NCBI GenBank assembly: GCA_037013685.1
Contig: CM072885.1
Location: forward strand, 71,883,285 to 71,947,284
Direction: 5' to 3'
Length of the DNA stretch: 64,000 bases
Source: Acridotheres tristis
Lineage: Eukaryota > Chordata > Aves > Passeriformes > Sturnidae
The position numbers were made by a program, and so were the translations under genes. Of the stretch, positions 1 through 13,400 are shown in pieces (the first letter of the stretch is position 1; each line of letters begins with the position of its first letter). Under the pieces are notes generated by a model. It made no database searches. It had not been told where the DNA came from and worked only from the letters and a program-made list of their open reading frames with translations.

Positions 1-2010
1 TCTGGCCACGCTGCAGAGGTGACAGAAGGCACCTCCTGCAATTCCCAACCCCTGCCACCCCCTTTGCTCACTGCCAGAAACCCTGGGCACACCCTGCTCA
101 CTGCAGCCCTTCCCCTCCAGGGATGTGTCAAACAGAGAACCAAAGTTAATTCTCCTGAGGCCACTCTTGGCCAAGCCACATACAGACCTAGTCCTAATTA
201 CATAATTTTCCCTTGTCGAACATAATTTCATTGGGTCAGATGTTATTTCTATCTCACAAGAATGTAATTTTTCATAAGCACTAGGTGAATTTAAGGCAGA
301 GTTGTGGATGGACTGATGTTCCCACAAATGTGATTCCACAAAACTCATGTGAAGGTTTGGACAGGAAGGGTGAAAGGTTTGAAAAGATATATTTTACTGT
401 GATTCCAGAGAGAAAAGTGCAAATATGATGACTGGGGCATAAAGGGGGAACAGTCTACAGGTGCCAGGGCAGACACTGCTGCTGCTTTGGGAACCATCCT
501 GTGGCTTTTGTGTGTTTGATTAATGAGCAAGATAGGGTTGGAAGGGTTGAAATATGTATACATAATATAGTCATGCACTGCGGGCTGCACATCACTAAAA
601 ATGTGCAAAGGGTGAGTTGGTAGCTGGGAGAATATCTGAGATAACCTGGTGGAAAATCAGCCCTACAGTGGTTTTTCATCATCTTCAACACTCCTAGAAT
701 TCTGCTGCAGAAGGATATTTCTATTTTTTTCCCCTTCCTCATGGCTTCACAGCAGAAAGTGTACAGGAAAATTACCACCAATATCATGTGAGAGTTTGGT
801 ACTGGGCAGCTTTTAACTGAGAGGTGTTAGAGTGTGAGAGATTCCGAGAGATGGGACCATCATTCCCAATCTGTTCACACAATTACATGGATATGGGCAG
901 TCAGATAATCCAGATCTCCCTTCTGTGAGCAAGCCAGGGTCAAATAATTTCCCTGATGCCCTGAAAAATGGAGTAATGTGTTTTTCCAGGGTGCCCTTTG
1001 CAGCACTCTTCATGTGATGGGTGAGACGTGAGGTTTGCTGGCCACACAAACCCTGCTCCCCTTCTTGTTGGGCTCAGTGCAAGTGATTTTGTGAGGAAGT
1101 AACGAAATCAAGTGAAAGCATCCTGGAGACTAAAGGCAGCTCAGTATTTGCAAACCACGTACTCGTGTTGAGCCCCCAGCTTGTTCAGGAGGGTTTTTCT
1201 GCTCTAATTCATCTGATCTGCTTTGGTGAGTCGGGCAATTCTGTGACTTCACAAGTGTTCCTATGGACACGAACACCGTGGATCACAGGTGAGCTAAGAC
1301 ACGGAGATTTTGAGAAACAGCGGCTTGCTTGGGATAGAATCACCCTGATCCTGTGCATGGAAACGCTGAGCTTCAAGCTCTGTGATTGGCACTGGTGACT
1401 AATAATCACCATGCCCTCATTTCTTATTTTGGAAAGCTCTCAAGATCCTCAGTGCTGAGTGGCCGGATTTTGATCTTTGGATTCCGAGAGAAATTTGCAG
1501 GCATGGTCTCTGGGATTTAGCCTGTCCAGGGATAGTTTGTTTTTTTTTTGCGGAGGCATGTCAGTGTGGGGACACTGCATCCTTGCAGCACATCTGGCCT
1601 CGTCCTGCTGCTGGGGGAAGAAAACTCAATTATTTCTGGTGGCACACGAGTGTGCTTGGTAAGGGCACATACGAGATCCTGGATTTTTCCAAGCTGATTT
1701 ATTTTATAATACAGTGCATACACAGTTTGCATTGTAATGTCGGGAAGGCATGGGGGGCGTCCATCTGCCCAGATTGCTCTCAGAACATTTTACATTTAAT
1801 TGTGGTGGAAGCCAGGGAGGTCCCTTAAAATCACTGGCTGTAAACCCGGGCGGGCGGGATGAGCAAAGCGCTTCTGGACACCTGATTTTACACATCGTTA
1901 GAACAACACTCAACTATTCCTTGTGTTTGCTTCCAGTGTAAGTGGATTTTTCACCCTCATCCTGTTCCAGGCGGCCCCACGAGAGGGCAGCCAGGACTCG
2001 CCTCTACCAG
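1..2010. other. Unique noncoding sequence, nothing recognised
   Basis: I see no coding frame with recognisable protein character, no RNA gene and no interspersed repeat. All open frames are short (under about 110 codons) and overlap each other on both strands. A pyrimidine-rich stretch ending in CAG at about 1936 sits just before the first minisatellite and resembles a splice acceptor, but it is followed almost at once by GTAAGT, so it defines no exon. Confidence 0.6.
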
Positions 2011-3250
2011 CCCGGGCATCCCGGGATATTCCCGCTGTTCATCCCGGGATATTCCCGCTGTTCATCCCGGGCCATTCCCGCTGTTTATCCCGGGACAATC
2101 CCGCTGTTCATCCCGGGACATTCCCCTCTGTTCATCCTGGGACATTCCCGCTGTTCATCCCGGGATATTCCCGCTGTTCATCCCGGGCCATTCCCGCTGT
2201 TCATCCCGGGACATTCCCGCTGTTCATCCCGGGACAATCCCTCTGTTCATCCCGGGCCATTCCCGCTGTTCATCCCGGGCCAATCCCGCTGTTCATCCTG
2301 GGACATTCCCGCTGTTCATCCCGGGATATTCCCGCTGTTCATCCCGGGCCAATCCCGCTGTTCATCCCGGGACATTCCCGCTGTTCATCCCGGGCCATTC
2401 CCGCTGTTCATCCCGGGATATTCCCGCTGTTCATCCCGGGCCATTCCCGCTGTTCATCCCGGGCCATTCCCGCTGTTCATCCCGGGCCATTCCCGCTGTT
2501 CATCCCGGGATATTCCCGCTGTTCATCCCGGATCAATCCCGCTGTTCATCCCGGGCCATTCCCGCTGTTCATCCCGGGCCATTCCCGCTGTTCATCCCGG
2601 GACATTCCCGCTGTTCATCCCGGGCCAATCCCGCTGTTCATCCCGGGACATTCCCCTCTGTTCATCCTGGGACATTCCCGCTGTTCATCCCGGGATATTC
2701 CCGCTGTTCATCCCGGGATATTCCCGCTGTTCATCCCGGGATATTCCCGCTGTTCATCCCGGGATATTCCCGCTGTTCATCCCGGATCAATCCCGCTGTT
2801 CATCCCGGGCCATTCCCGCTGTTCATCCCGGGATATTCCCGCTGTTCATCCCGGATCAATCCCGCTGTTCATCCCGGGCCATTCCCGCTGTTCATCCCGG
2901 GATATTCCCGCTGTTCATCCCGGGACAATCCCGCTGTTTATCCCGGGCCATTCCCGCTGTTTATCCCGGGACAATCCCTCTGTTCATCCCGGGCCATTCC
3001 CGCTGTTCATCCCGGGACAATCCCGCTGTTCATCCCGGGACATTCCCGCTGTTCATCCCGGGCCATTCCCGCTGTTCATCCCGGGATATTCCCGCTGTTC
3101 ATCCCGGGACAATCCCGCTGTTTATCCCGGGCCATTCCCGCTGTTTATCCCGGGACAATCCCTCTGTTCATCCCGGGCCATTCCCGCTGTTCATCCCGGG
3201 ACAATCCCTCTGTTCATCCCGGGACAATCCCGCTGTTCATCCCGGGACTC
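2011..3250. repeat. 23-bp GC-rich minisatellite, about 53 copies
   Basis: The unit contains TTCCCGCTGTTCATCCCGGG followed by a variable ATA, CCA, ACA, CCAA or ACAA segment. I counted 53 copies by eye. Two units are one base longer (CCCCTCTG instead of CCCGCTG). Most units carry the palindrome CCCGGG; a few read CCGGATC or CCTGGG. Because 23 is not a multiple of three and the unit has no stop in any frame, translation cycles through all three frames. This gives open frames of about 450-500 codons that read as Pro/Ser/Arg repeats. They have no unique protein domain and should not be annotated as a gene. Internal block duplications are visible: 2876-3024 is identical to 3060-3208, a shift of exactly eight units. 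Confidence 0.97.
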
Positions 3251-3924
3251 TCCGGTTCCCAGGGGCTCAGCAGCTCCAGCTGCTCCATCCCATCCTCCCC
3301 AGGTGAGGTTTACCTGCTCACCTGCATCTCTGCCTGCTGGACCCCGCGGTTCCCGGCTGGGGACCCCCGATGGACCGGGCTGCCTCTTCTCGTGTGTGCC
3401 ACAGCCCAAGAGCACCAGCTCTCCATAAAGCCAGGAAGCTCGGAGGAATATTCAGACCTGCTAAACCTCTTCAAATGTCTAAATTTAAATTAGATTTATT
3501 CTCATTTTATCTGGCGAAGTTTAAAGATTTACCTGATGGTTCTGTGATATGTGCTATTGGTTAGGGCAATCACTCTGTAACTTGGAGTTTGGATAATAGA
3601 TCTTCAAAAAATACTTAAAAATTCTAGATCCAGACATCTCTCAGGAGAAGCTGTATGTCAAATGACTCCAGTTCTCTGTTTTTGGTTTGGTTTTTTTTTT
3701 TTTCCACTTGTTCTTTAGGTTTTTTTCTCTATCTGTGGTTGAAAAGCACAATTACTGGAGCCAGAAAGAAGTCAGAACGATTCATCAGATTACAATATGT
3801 GTCTGCAACCTCCCCCTAATTTCTTGGGAAGAGAATGGTGAATTCTCAGATTAGCTGCCTAAAGGCTCCAGTCTCAGTCATAATCTGCTGCCAAACTCAC
3901 GGGAAGAAAAGGCTGGATGAAGAG
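3251..3924. other. Unique noncoding flank between array and CR1
   Basis: GC-rich for the first 200 bases, then AT-rich. A CAG/GTGAGG donor-like site at 3302 follows the minisatellite, with no matching exon. A short T run lies near 3692-3704. No gene or RNA is recognised. Confidence 0.55.
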
Positions 3925-4325
3925 CCATAGGATGGTTTGGGTTGGAAGATGCCCTAAAGATCAGCCAGTGCCATGTCCCACCTGGGCAGGGACACCTTGC
4001 ACTGTGCCCAGGTGCTCAGAGCCCCACCCAGCCTGGCCCTGGGCACTGCAGGGATCCAGGGGCAGCCTGTGCCAGGGCCTCACATCTTCTCAGCACACAG
4101 ATTCTTCCTCATGTCTGATCTAAACTCTGCATGGTTGGTTTAAAGCCATTCCTGCATATCCTGTGGGTGCATTCCCTTTGGAAAAGTCCCTCCCCAGATC
4201 TCCTGCAGGCCTCCCTTGGGTGCTGAAAGGTGCTCTGAGGTCCCCCAGAGCCTTCTCTTCTCCAGGCTGAGCAGCCCCAGCTCTCACAATCCTCACAGGA
4301 CTGGTGCTCCAGCCCTCTGATCCTT
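3925..4325 (-). mobile_element. CR1 LINE, 3' fragment, 5'-truncated and decayed
   Basis: Read on the plus strand, the left edge has the reverse complement of the CR1 3' terminus (ATAGGATGGTTTGGGTTGGA). The usual landmarks follow in order: a GGGCAGGGACACCTTGCACT block, GCTCAGAGCCCCACCCAGCC, CTGTGCCAGGGCCTCAC, ATTCTTCCTCATGTCTGATC, AGCCATTCCTGC, AAAGTCCCTCCCCAG, GCCTTCTCTTCTCCAGGCTG, and finally TGCTCCAGCCCTCTGATC. The element therefore lies on the minus strand with its 3' end at the left, and it is 5'-truncated at the right as most avian CR1 copies are. Only the 3' UTR and the extreme end of ORF2 could be present. No reverse transcriptase reading frame survives. Identification rests on remembered family landmarks, not an alignment. 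Confidence 0.9.
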
Positions 4326-7300
4326 CCTTTCTGTCTTGAAATAGTATTTTACAACAGGAAGAATTGCTTCTTTAACATTCTTGCTGCTTTTTGGGGAATT
4401 TTTGGCGGGCTTTTGTTGTTCTTGTTGTGCTTTTTTGTTTGGTTGGTTTCAGGTTTGGGGTTTTTTTTTCCCCCACAGGAAACGTTTTTTAGATGGCTTC
4501 CCTGGCCAAGATGAATGCCAAACCTGAGGAGTGAAATCTGTCAGCGACAGGGGGGCGAGGAGAATCTCAGATACCTTTTGTCTCAACAAAGGAACGAGTT
4601 GTACATCATGAATAAGACACCTGCTGCTGCCTTTTCTGATCTTTTTTTACTTGTGCTAGAAGCTTTTGAAAAAGCCCTGGCAGCGATTTTAAAGCTGTGG
4701 GAGACTTTGTAAGTTCAGAAACAGGAGGGAAGCTTTGAGGCTGTGCTAAGGCTGCAGAAACAGCAGAGTTTGAGGCAGTGAATATATTCCATGGCTGGAG
4801 GCAGGACTGGCACTGACCCTCCCATCCTCTGTGGGTTCCCTGCCTGTCTTTGTGCTCTGTGGGGATTTGGGGCAGCACCAGAGGAAACCCAAAGGTTTTG
4901 TAATAAGCCAGATGAGTATCAAACCACGTAGATATTGGGTATGATCTCCAATCCAACAGCGTCGTGGTTATCTTGTCCTGGGTCAGACACAGAATAATTG
5001 TGGTTAATATATGGAGCTTTGCATGAAAAAAGGCCATCAATGTGCATAGAAGGTGCAGACATATAAATAAACCGTTTTATTTTCAGTCTGGAAGTTTGAT
5101 ATTTTCAGAAAAAAACATCATCTAGCTCTTTTTTCATCTTTTCCTAAAGCTTTGAAACACAAGACTTCAGAGATTTGTAATCACATTTTAATTCATCATA
5201 TCCTCTCTGGAACTTTCAAGAAGCTTTTTTTTTTTTTTTTTTAGACTTCTTGGTTTGATTCCTCAATTTGTAAAATGTAGCAGCAGTGATGTGGGGGATC
5301 ATTAATCCATTAATGATTTTGGGGTCTTTCCATTAAGGTTGTGAGGGCCGTGTAAGTACTGAGATGTCCAGAAATATTAAATTTTATGCTGCAAACATCT
5401 CTGATTTCTCGGTGTGTGTTTCATTAGTGAGCACTCAAAGATGACCTTAGTGGTGCTCCCTATCAGATGCTGTTTAAAACAACTGCTGAATGACTCAAAT
5501 GTTTTAGGAATATGGAAAAAATCCCCCTGGCCAGGTTCTTTTCTTCTCTTTGTTTCTTCAGTGAAATGTTTTTGCCATGGCATGGTGTCACTTTGGAAAT
5601 GAGCACGATTTCATATCTCTGAAAATGATGACTCCAGAGTGCCAAGCAAACAGAACCTTTTGTGTTGGAAACAGATGAAAGAAACGTGAGCCAAGGATGC
5701 AGAATCGAATTTGTGGTGGGAATTTTCCCAGAAATGACAAGGCAGGAGCTCAGGAAATGATCTCCAGGTCTGTTGTGACACAGTCCTGAGCAGGAGGGAC
5801 AGGCCAGCCCTGCCACAGCCATCTATTGTCTGCAAGTTTATTTACAGGGAGAAAAGGAAGTGAAACAGATTTAAGTGATACCTGATATTTTCCTTTGAAA
5901 ACGAAAAGCATTTGAGATTTCTCGGATTTGATTTCTTACATGAATCGCCATTTTGATTTCTTTCTTCTCCTTTTCTCTCCCCCCAGCTGAAAGTTTCTAG
6001 TAATTTTGTCAGAAGGAAAACTTTGAAAAAAGTGACAGAAGTGCTCAGATCTGCATCCAAATGAAGGGAATGAGAGTCAGTTGGTCTGGAAAGGAAGGAA
6101 AAAATCTCATCTGGAATAAATGCAAATATCTGTGTTAAATGCCAACATTAAGTATTTTACTGCTGATCAAAGAATTAAAGAGAACTGTGATCATCAATGG
6201 AGGAAGGAGGAAAATTTGCATTAGCTTTTATCTTTGTGAAGCCAGTGAAAAATACGTGCAGCTCTGAGTGGATAGCTTCCCTGAGATTTTGTTTGTGTTT
6301 CTTTATGGAGAATGGAGGAGAAAGGAAGAATAAAGAGGCGAGTGGTGTGTCCCTTGGAGTGATGACTAATCAGTGCTGGCACCAAGGATCTGAACACGGA
6401 GGAGCCAAAACCCTGACACTGAATTCTGCTGGGAGGTGAGGGCACAGAAAGGACACCTGTGTGTCTGTGAATCTGAACACTGCAACACAGAACAAAAATC
6501 ACATTTTTGGCTGCAGCAGCACTTGGAGTGAGAGGACTGGAGGAAAAGATGGAGGTGAATGATAAAAGCTCTTTCCCAAGCAGAGAAGGTGAAATATGTT
6601 GAGTTTTTCTGGGATATTCCTGTCACCAAGCTCCCACTGCCTGGACGAGACACTGGGGGAAAAAAATTGGAGGTGAGAAGATCTCAGCCACAATTCCTGC
6701 TTTGTAATGTCGTGAAAGAATTAAGATAATTGTGGTCTGTGGAAAAGAAATGAGCTCAAATTATGATTTGAATGCCCTTATTAAGCTTTGTTGTTATGAT
6801 ATTCCTCTTTTCAATGGTTTTGGTTGCTTGCTGGGTCACTATTTTGTTAATTAATCACAGTTTAGTTGCTTTTTACTGTTGTTGTTATTATTATTATTAT
6901 CGTGGTTGCAAAGCTTTGAAATATAACAAATGAAGACTAACGAGCTGTTGTGAATAAGGCATTAAAGTTACTTGGCTTAAATAATATTTGGGAGAGTGGA
7001 TTTGGCTCATGAGCTGATATGAATTTTCACCAGATGGGGTTCATTTTAAGGTAGCACGAGAGCTAAATGTTTTCTTTAATACTTGTGTTAATTTGCAAGA
7101 ACCAACTCAGTGCACTTTGAGAGAAAACTTTGTTTATTATGATCAATATGTTTTCTTTTTAAACTTCATACATATAAATAACGGTTTTATATGCATTTAG
7201 AAGAGAAAATGTTATTTCTATCGTAAAAATTGGATTTGTGAGGGGGAAAAAAAGTTCCAGTAGGCCATGAAAAACCAGTACCCAGCAAAAACCATCAAAC

Positions 7301-7592
7301 ACACATCGAGGACTTGCTCTTGGATGAACTTTTCCTGTGCTGCTCGTTGATCTTATGCTGTGGAAAGTTCTGGAAGTTTGTGAGGCAGAGAACAGCTGAG
7401 TTTCCTGCAGTGCCATGAGGTGTCATGGCTACTGGACCACAGCATTTATTCTGATTTATTCTGATTACAGCTGAACACATCGGTGCCTTGTGGTCAGTGT
7501 GGCTTCAAAAGGAGAAAATAGAGATGCCAAAGTTTTTTATGAGAACACGTTGTGTCACTGAAGTTATCAGAGGTCTTTGTTAGGAGTTGAGT
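4326..7592. other. Unique AT-rich noncoding sequence
   Basis: Contains simple T runs (about 4462-4471 and 5225-5242), a G/T-rich patch at 4390-4470 and a short TTGTTATTATTATTATTAT stretch near 6882-6900. Minus-strand open frames of 119-144 codons occur at 4606-5040 and 5463-5822. They show no protein character that I recognise, and such lengths are expected by chance in a region this size. Confidence 0.55.
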
Positions 7593-7806
7593 GGGGTTTT
7601 TTGTTTGTTTTTTTGTTTTGTTTTTTTGTGGGTTTTTTGGTGGTTTTTTTGTTTTGTTTTGTTTTTGTTTGTTTTTGTTTTGTGGGTTTTTTCTTTTGTT
7701 TGTTGGTTTTTGTCTTTTTTTGTGTTTGGTTTTTTTTTTTTGGGGGGGGGTGTTTTTGTTTTGTGTTTTGCTTTGTTTTTGTGGTTTTTCTTTTTCTTAT
7801 TTTTCT
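7593..7806. repeat. G/T low-complexity tract (TTTTG/TTTG-like)
   Basis: The plus strand is almost entirely T and G for about 210 bases, with irregular TTTTG, TTTTTG and TTTTTTG words and one G10 run near 7742-7751. Open frames here read as Phe/Val/Cys-rich on plus and Lys/Thr-rich on minus and are compositional artefacts. The strict strand asymmetry is the notable property. Confidence 0.95.
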
Positions 7807-10414
7807 AAAATGCTGCCAGGAAAAGAGATGTTCTGCTACATGGATAATGAGGTATTGCATCAAAATGATTTCTCAAGTGTAAGTAGTTACAATGAATATT
7901 GCCAAGAGTGGTGAGTTATCTGGAGCACTTGATTTTTAAAGCAACACCTTTTCCCACACACCCACAGAGTTCTCAAGGAAAATGCTGTGGTCCCACTCGT
8001 CTGTGTGACAAAATCCCAGAATGCTGCCCTGAGCTCGAGGAGCATCTCCTTGATCCCAGCCCTGCTGTGCCAGCTGTAAAAACTGCCCTGGGAAATCGGT
8101 GCTTCCTGGGCAATAATTGGTGCTGAAAAGACCTTTTTGTGCCTGCCAGGAAGCACAGCAGGGTTTTTCCTGCCTGGCCCCACTGCAGGGAGGTTTGGGG
8201 TGAAGTTGGGACCCTCTGTGTGCAGAGGCTGCTCTGGGGCTGCCCTGGGATGCAGGGTGCAGTGCAGGGGATGCTCTGAAAGCAGCACAGGGGCCACAGA
8301 ACCAGGTCCCTCTCTGGCCTAAAGGGCTTTTTGGGCACAATTCCTGTTCTTGGCTCTGCAGCTGGCTGGGCTTGGTCTCAGCTGGAAAATACAGGCATGG
8401 ATCTCGTGTTAGGGCTTGTCCTTGGAGGAAATGATCTTAAAAATAAGTCAAGGGGTATGGTCACAGTTCAGAATCATTATTTAGGAATACAGTTCACACA
8501 GATGCTTGGCTTACATTGAATCTGGTGCCAGTTTTGGAGCTGGATCAAATTCAGCAGTGTGGAGGCAGCAGGAATGTCCATGGGTGAGCTGCAGCCACTC
8601 CCTGATGTCAGACAAACCCTTCCAGACCTCTCCTGAGAATGGCAAAGCACAAGGATCACTGGAGCTCCCCATCAGGCCCTTCCATTCTATTCATTTCTGG
8701 TGCCACTCGAAATGTTTTATTTTTTGATGATGAATTGGATGTGATGAGCTAAAGGCATGATGAAACACATGAACCTTCACAGTGCTCAAACACCCCGAGA
8801 GGAAGGAGAGTCCCCTCACTGCAACCCACACGTGCAACATCATCCTGCAAGGGGCACAGCAGGTAAATAAAGAATTTATTCATACAGCAGGTCTGAAACA
8901 CATGAGAAATTGAGGCTTGTAATGTAATCACAGGTAACTGCAGCTGATGGGAAACCATTTACTGTGAAATGGCAGCCAAGAATATCTATCAGAGAAAAAA
9001 GATTGTGGTGTTTTCCCCAGCAGGAATATTGAGACACACCAAAACAAACTTTTCATGTCGCTTCTAAACAACTTTCAAAAATGATTTTGAAGAGTGAGAT
9101 GGGAGAGAGGAAATCTCTTTTCTTATTTCTTTTTTTCAAGGAAAAAAACTGCCTAAAGAAAAAGGGATTTTCATTTTCTCTCCCTACTAATTTCTATTTC
9201 AGATTTTTGCCTTCTTCAGCCTTTCCTTTAAAAAAGAAGAAAATGAGTGGAAAGGAATAAAATATCACAAATACTGTGTGAAAATGGTAAGGTTTGCATT
9301 TCTGCAAAATATGTTTGAAGAACATTTTCAGAGGAAATGCAGTGATATCATTTTCTTTTGACCTGTGGTCTGAACTGATGTTGAAATGTTGAATGCTTTT
9401 TTCAAAAACAGGAAGAATGAATCAAAATGGCTTTGCCTCATGCAACATGTGTAAGTCACACATTTCATCAATTCATTTCATCAATTTTTCAGTTCTTCTA
9501 CTGAAGAACTTGCTTGCTGTGTGAGGCTTTGTGTACATGCAAAATTTCTTGACTGGTGCATGTTGGTCAAGTAAGTGTAGTGGTTTTTTCTATATCTTTG
9601 TTCAATTATAAAAGTGTCAAATTTTGATATCAGAGTGAGTTTCTTCTTGTTTGTAGCACTGAAAATCTCCTGAGCTGATCCAATGCACAGGAACAATTTC
9701 CCTGTGAGTCCTGGGAAATGGCAGTGGAGTGATTATCCTTTATTTCCTGTGACACCTTTTTTCTTTAAGGGTGACAACTTTACTGGCAAACATCTTGTGA
9801 GCAGAGGCTCCACAAAAGTGAACAGCTCCCAGTTTCAGGAAGATCTTTGATTCTTATTTGCTGAACCTAGCAGTCTGAGGTTGCATCAAGGCAAATTTAA
9901 CAACAAAATGAATTTTTTTCTGGTAGATACAGCTACTTTTGGCTGTGAGGACAAAATTCTTTAGATACTCAAATAGGATTTAGCTGTCCAGAAACTTCTG
10001 CATAACTTGGTCTTTAGAGACTGGAATTCATACAAATTCTACACACCAGTCTCTGGTTCAGTCTAAAATGCCTTGGGATCCTCTTGATCCTTAATAAATT
10101 TGCATTCATGTAGCAGCAAGACTGAGGCTGGAAATAAAGTCCTAAATAAAGTCATAAATCCAACAAGCAGCCTTGGTGCTACAGCAGGGGAGAGCAGAGG
10201 TGAAGTTTCTGGCTGGATGAAAAGATGGGATTTGATAAGGGAGCTCAGGAATGTCCTAGGGAGGGTATCTCCCATGCTGAGAATAGCAGAGAAAAAACTC
10301 TATTTAGGAACAGATTCCTCAGATGCAGCTCAGCAATTATTTTGCATGTTATTGTGGGACAGATTCTTAAAAGTGCATCTGATATTGGGTACTAGGGATG
10401 CCAGCTGTCATGCT
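7807..10414. other. Unique noncoding sequence
   Basis: A moderately GC-rich patch at 7960-8350 carries overlapping 120-136-codon frames on minus with no recognisable product. The rest is AT-rich. A small direct duplication (TTTCATCAATTCA-type, 9468-9488) is present. Nothing else is recognised. Confidence 0.5.
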
Positions 10415-10492
10415 GCCCTAATAACTGTAATTAATTGCCAGCCCTAATAACTGTAATTAATTGCCAGCCCTAATAACTGTAATTAATTGTCA
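10415..10492. repeat. 26-bp direct repeat, three exact-phase copies
   Basis: Copies run 10415-10440, 10441-10466 and 10467-10492. The first two are identical and the third differs by one base near its end (TGTCA for TGCCA). Each unit contains CCCTAATAACTGTAATTAAT, so each has a palindromic TAATTA homeodomain-type core. The near-perfect identity suggests a recent expansion. Confidence 0.95.
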
Positions 10493-13400
10493 GGAATAGT
10501 TAGCTGTGTGTGCTGTTTGTCCCCTGACCCCAGAGCAGCTTGTGAAGATCACCAGTGTCACTGTCCCAACTGGGAAAATGTCATTTTTTTAGGGAAGCCA
10601 GGTTCTTTTCCTTTTGCTGTAGTTCTTTACTTGCACAGTTTGATTTTAGATTTTTGTTCTGCAGAATTTTTCTGCCCACCTCTCCTTACCCTGGGTGAAT
10701 TCAGCCCTTTTTGACCTCAGTGCCAGTTTTAGCTCCTTCTCAGCCCTGAAATTAATCTACTTTGACACTATCCAGGCCTAAGTAATGCAAGGTCTGATGT
10801 CTGTGGTCAAACAAGCAATGTTCAGGCCTGGGTAAAAATCCTGGCACAGATTTTAAGTGTGCTTTTAAAATTAATATATGAGAGGATGAAATGGGATGAA
10901 AAGAGAAGATTCAGTGAAGTGTGGAGAGTGAGACATCTAAACTGCAGAACCTCCTGACATTTTTATCAGCTGGTGAGTGTTTAAAATGAAAAAAGGGAAT
11001 GATTACCTATAGAATCAGAGCCATCAGAATGAAGTATATAAGTGGATCTATATAAAAATCACAGAATATATATGTTGATATCATTTGCTCCTGCTACAGT
11101 TTAATTTTTTCTTCTATAATGAAATGAAGATAGTACAAACACTTTTCCTTCTGTACAGTAAAATTCAACACAGTCTAATTTCACAGGGATTTTTTGACCA
11201 TTAAATACAATAAAATACAATTTATGAGGATTTTCGAGAGGATTTTTTCCCCCAGCTGTGATTTCTCAGCCTACATGGAATAGTTGTCTCTGGAAGTGTT
11301 CAGGAGTCTGCCTGGGACACAGCCAGGGTTTTTTATGTATTCTGCTTGGCATCCCAGAACCTGTCCCTCAAGAGAGGCTTTTCCCCACTTATGATGGGAG
11401 CTCCTCCCTGTCCATCTCACAAATGGATTGATTTATTTATTTATTGCCATCATTTGATCTTTTTGTGGTTAGCAGCGTTTGTGAGTGCATCTGTGCCCAC
11501 CTCTGTGCTCTCCAGGATAATTCACCTTTTCAATTCCCTTTCCTGATATTTGAAAGACCTTTCCATTGGAATAACTGCCCTTTTAGACACAAAGTTCATC
11601 GTGATGTTTTGGTTCAAAGCAGGTGCTGGTTGTCAGCCCGTGTCACCTCTGCAGCTCAGCACACACATCCTGCTCATTTATTCTGGTTAAATATTTACAC
11701 TGCATTCTGTTCATTTTTGAATTGATTAAGGACACAGGTGAAGTACAAAGGCTGTCAAAACCTTTTCATTAATACTCTCTTGTCTGGCACCACCTGTTCT
11801 TTTGGTGCATCTAGCATTTCTGAAAAGTGTCAGAGAAGTGATGTGGAGTCTTCCAGATGCTCCCAAACCTTCCTGACAATGTTTTTTTCCCAGCTCTTAC
11901 TGCAGTGTTTGCTTACTGAATGCCTTGTTTATGGGGAAGAGGTTTAGGAGCAAGGCAAAAGGAGATCTGGATTTTCTCAGCTGAGAACCCAGCTTAGGCT
12001 AAAGTGAATTCTCATAGAAATAATTATTTCCAGAATATTAAACATAATCCAATTATTGTCATAATTTTACCATGATCCAAGTGTTAAACAGTGGTCTGAG
12101 GGAGAGATCTGTCTTCAAGCAAACCATTGAACCCACCTCAAAAAATCAATAATTCTTATAACAATTTAGGAAAAACCTCAGTTTTGTACTTTGAAGTGAC
12201 AAATAGGGCAGGAAACAGAATCCTACGAGGTGGTGTGACATAATATATTGATCCAACCTCAGAGGAATTTGTACTGGCCAGAGAGCAGCAGCCAATTTGT
12301 CTGGGAAAAGAAGAAACTTTCCTAGGATTAGGAAAATACATAAATGGGGGGGGGCAAGGCTGCACTTTTGGAGCAGATTTGTTGCCAAATATTTATTCAG
12401 AGTTTTCTTTAAAATTTCAGAGCAACTATCAAATTTCTCCCCAATTCCAGTTTGGGTAGCTTTTATCCCTGGTGCACAGCACAGCTCAGGATCCAGGATG
12501 TGCAGGGAAGGAGAATTTGTGATGGGAACCTTCTCTTTGCCCCAGCTCCCAGCAGCACTCTGGGATTTTATAGAAACCAGGTGAGGTTTCAGCATCTCTT
12601 TGCAGATGTAAGTGTCATGGTTTGCTGTTTTAAAATCCCATTAATTTCTTGTCTAGAGCTCTACCCAACGACAACTTCTCAGCTTGTTCTGCCATAAAGC
12701 AGATGATCAATGCCCTGGAGCAAATTCCATGTTGACTTTCCCTGCAATGTTTGGGCTTGTGGGTTGTAGGAAACTTCTTGTAACAAATCTTCCTATTTTC
12801 AAGGTGTTGGTATTCACTTACTTCAGTTAAAAAGAGAATAGCTGGCTGTAGCTTCAATTTATTAGGTATCACACATTTCACATCTGACTTCATGGGGGAA
12901 CCGTTAAAACATCTGAAATAACATTTTGGAGAAACGTGATTTGTGAAATGGAGCTATTTAATGCAAAAACGAGTTTTGTACTTTGAAGAAAGAACCTGCA
13001 TGTCTTTTTTTTCCAGGGGTGCAAGCACAAGTTTGGATAAAGGCACTGTTTGAAGTTTGAACTTTAAAATCCTGTCCTTACATGCATTTCTCCATGTCAC
13101 AGAAATTCAAAAGCCCTGTTTTTCATGGATCCTGTGTTGTGGTAACTGTTGTTAAAATTGACTTTTGAGTAACAACTGTTGTAAGTCTGATTTTATTAAG
13201 TTCATGTTCTCATAGCTGGCAAAGAAAGTTACTAGACTAGACTTCTAGAGCTAAAAATTAACTGCAGCTCTATCTGAGGTTTGTCTGGAGTGAACAAAGC
13301 CATATATCCATTAAATTTCCCTTACTTACATGGGAAGTGGAATTATAGGGATTGACTGCAATGGTCACTGAAAGCAACTAAAGGGAATGTTTGTGGGAAG

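Noticed and set aside
1923..3428. 501- and 454-codon plus-strand frames
   Set aside because: They are the 23-bp array read in cycling frames. The frames overlap each other, have no unique domain, and the unit length is not a multiple of three.
12546..12580. 35-bp stretch between CCCCAG and GTGAGG
   Set aside because: Very short, not a multiple of three, weak polypyrimidine tract. Best explained as coincidence.
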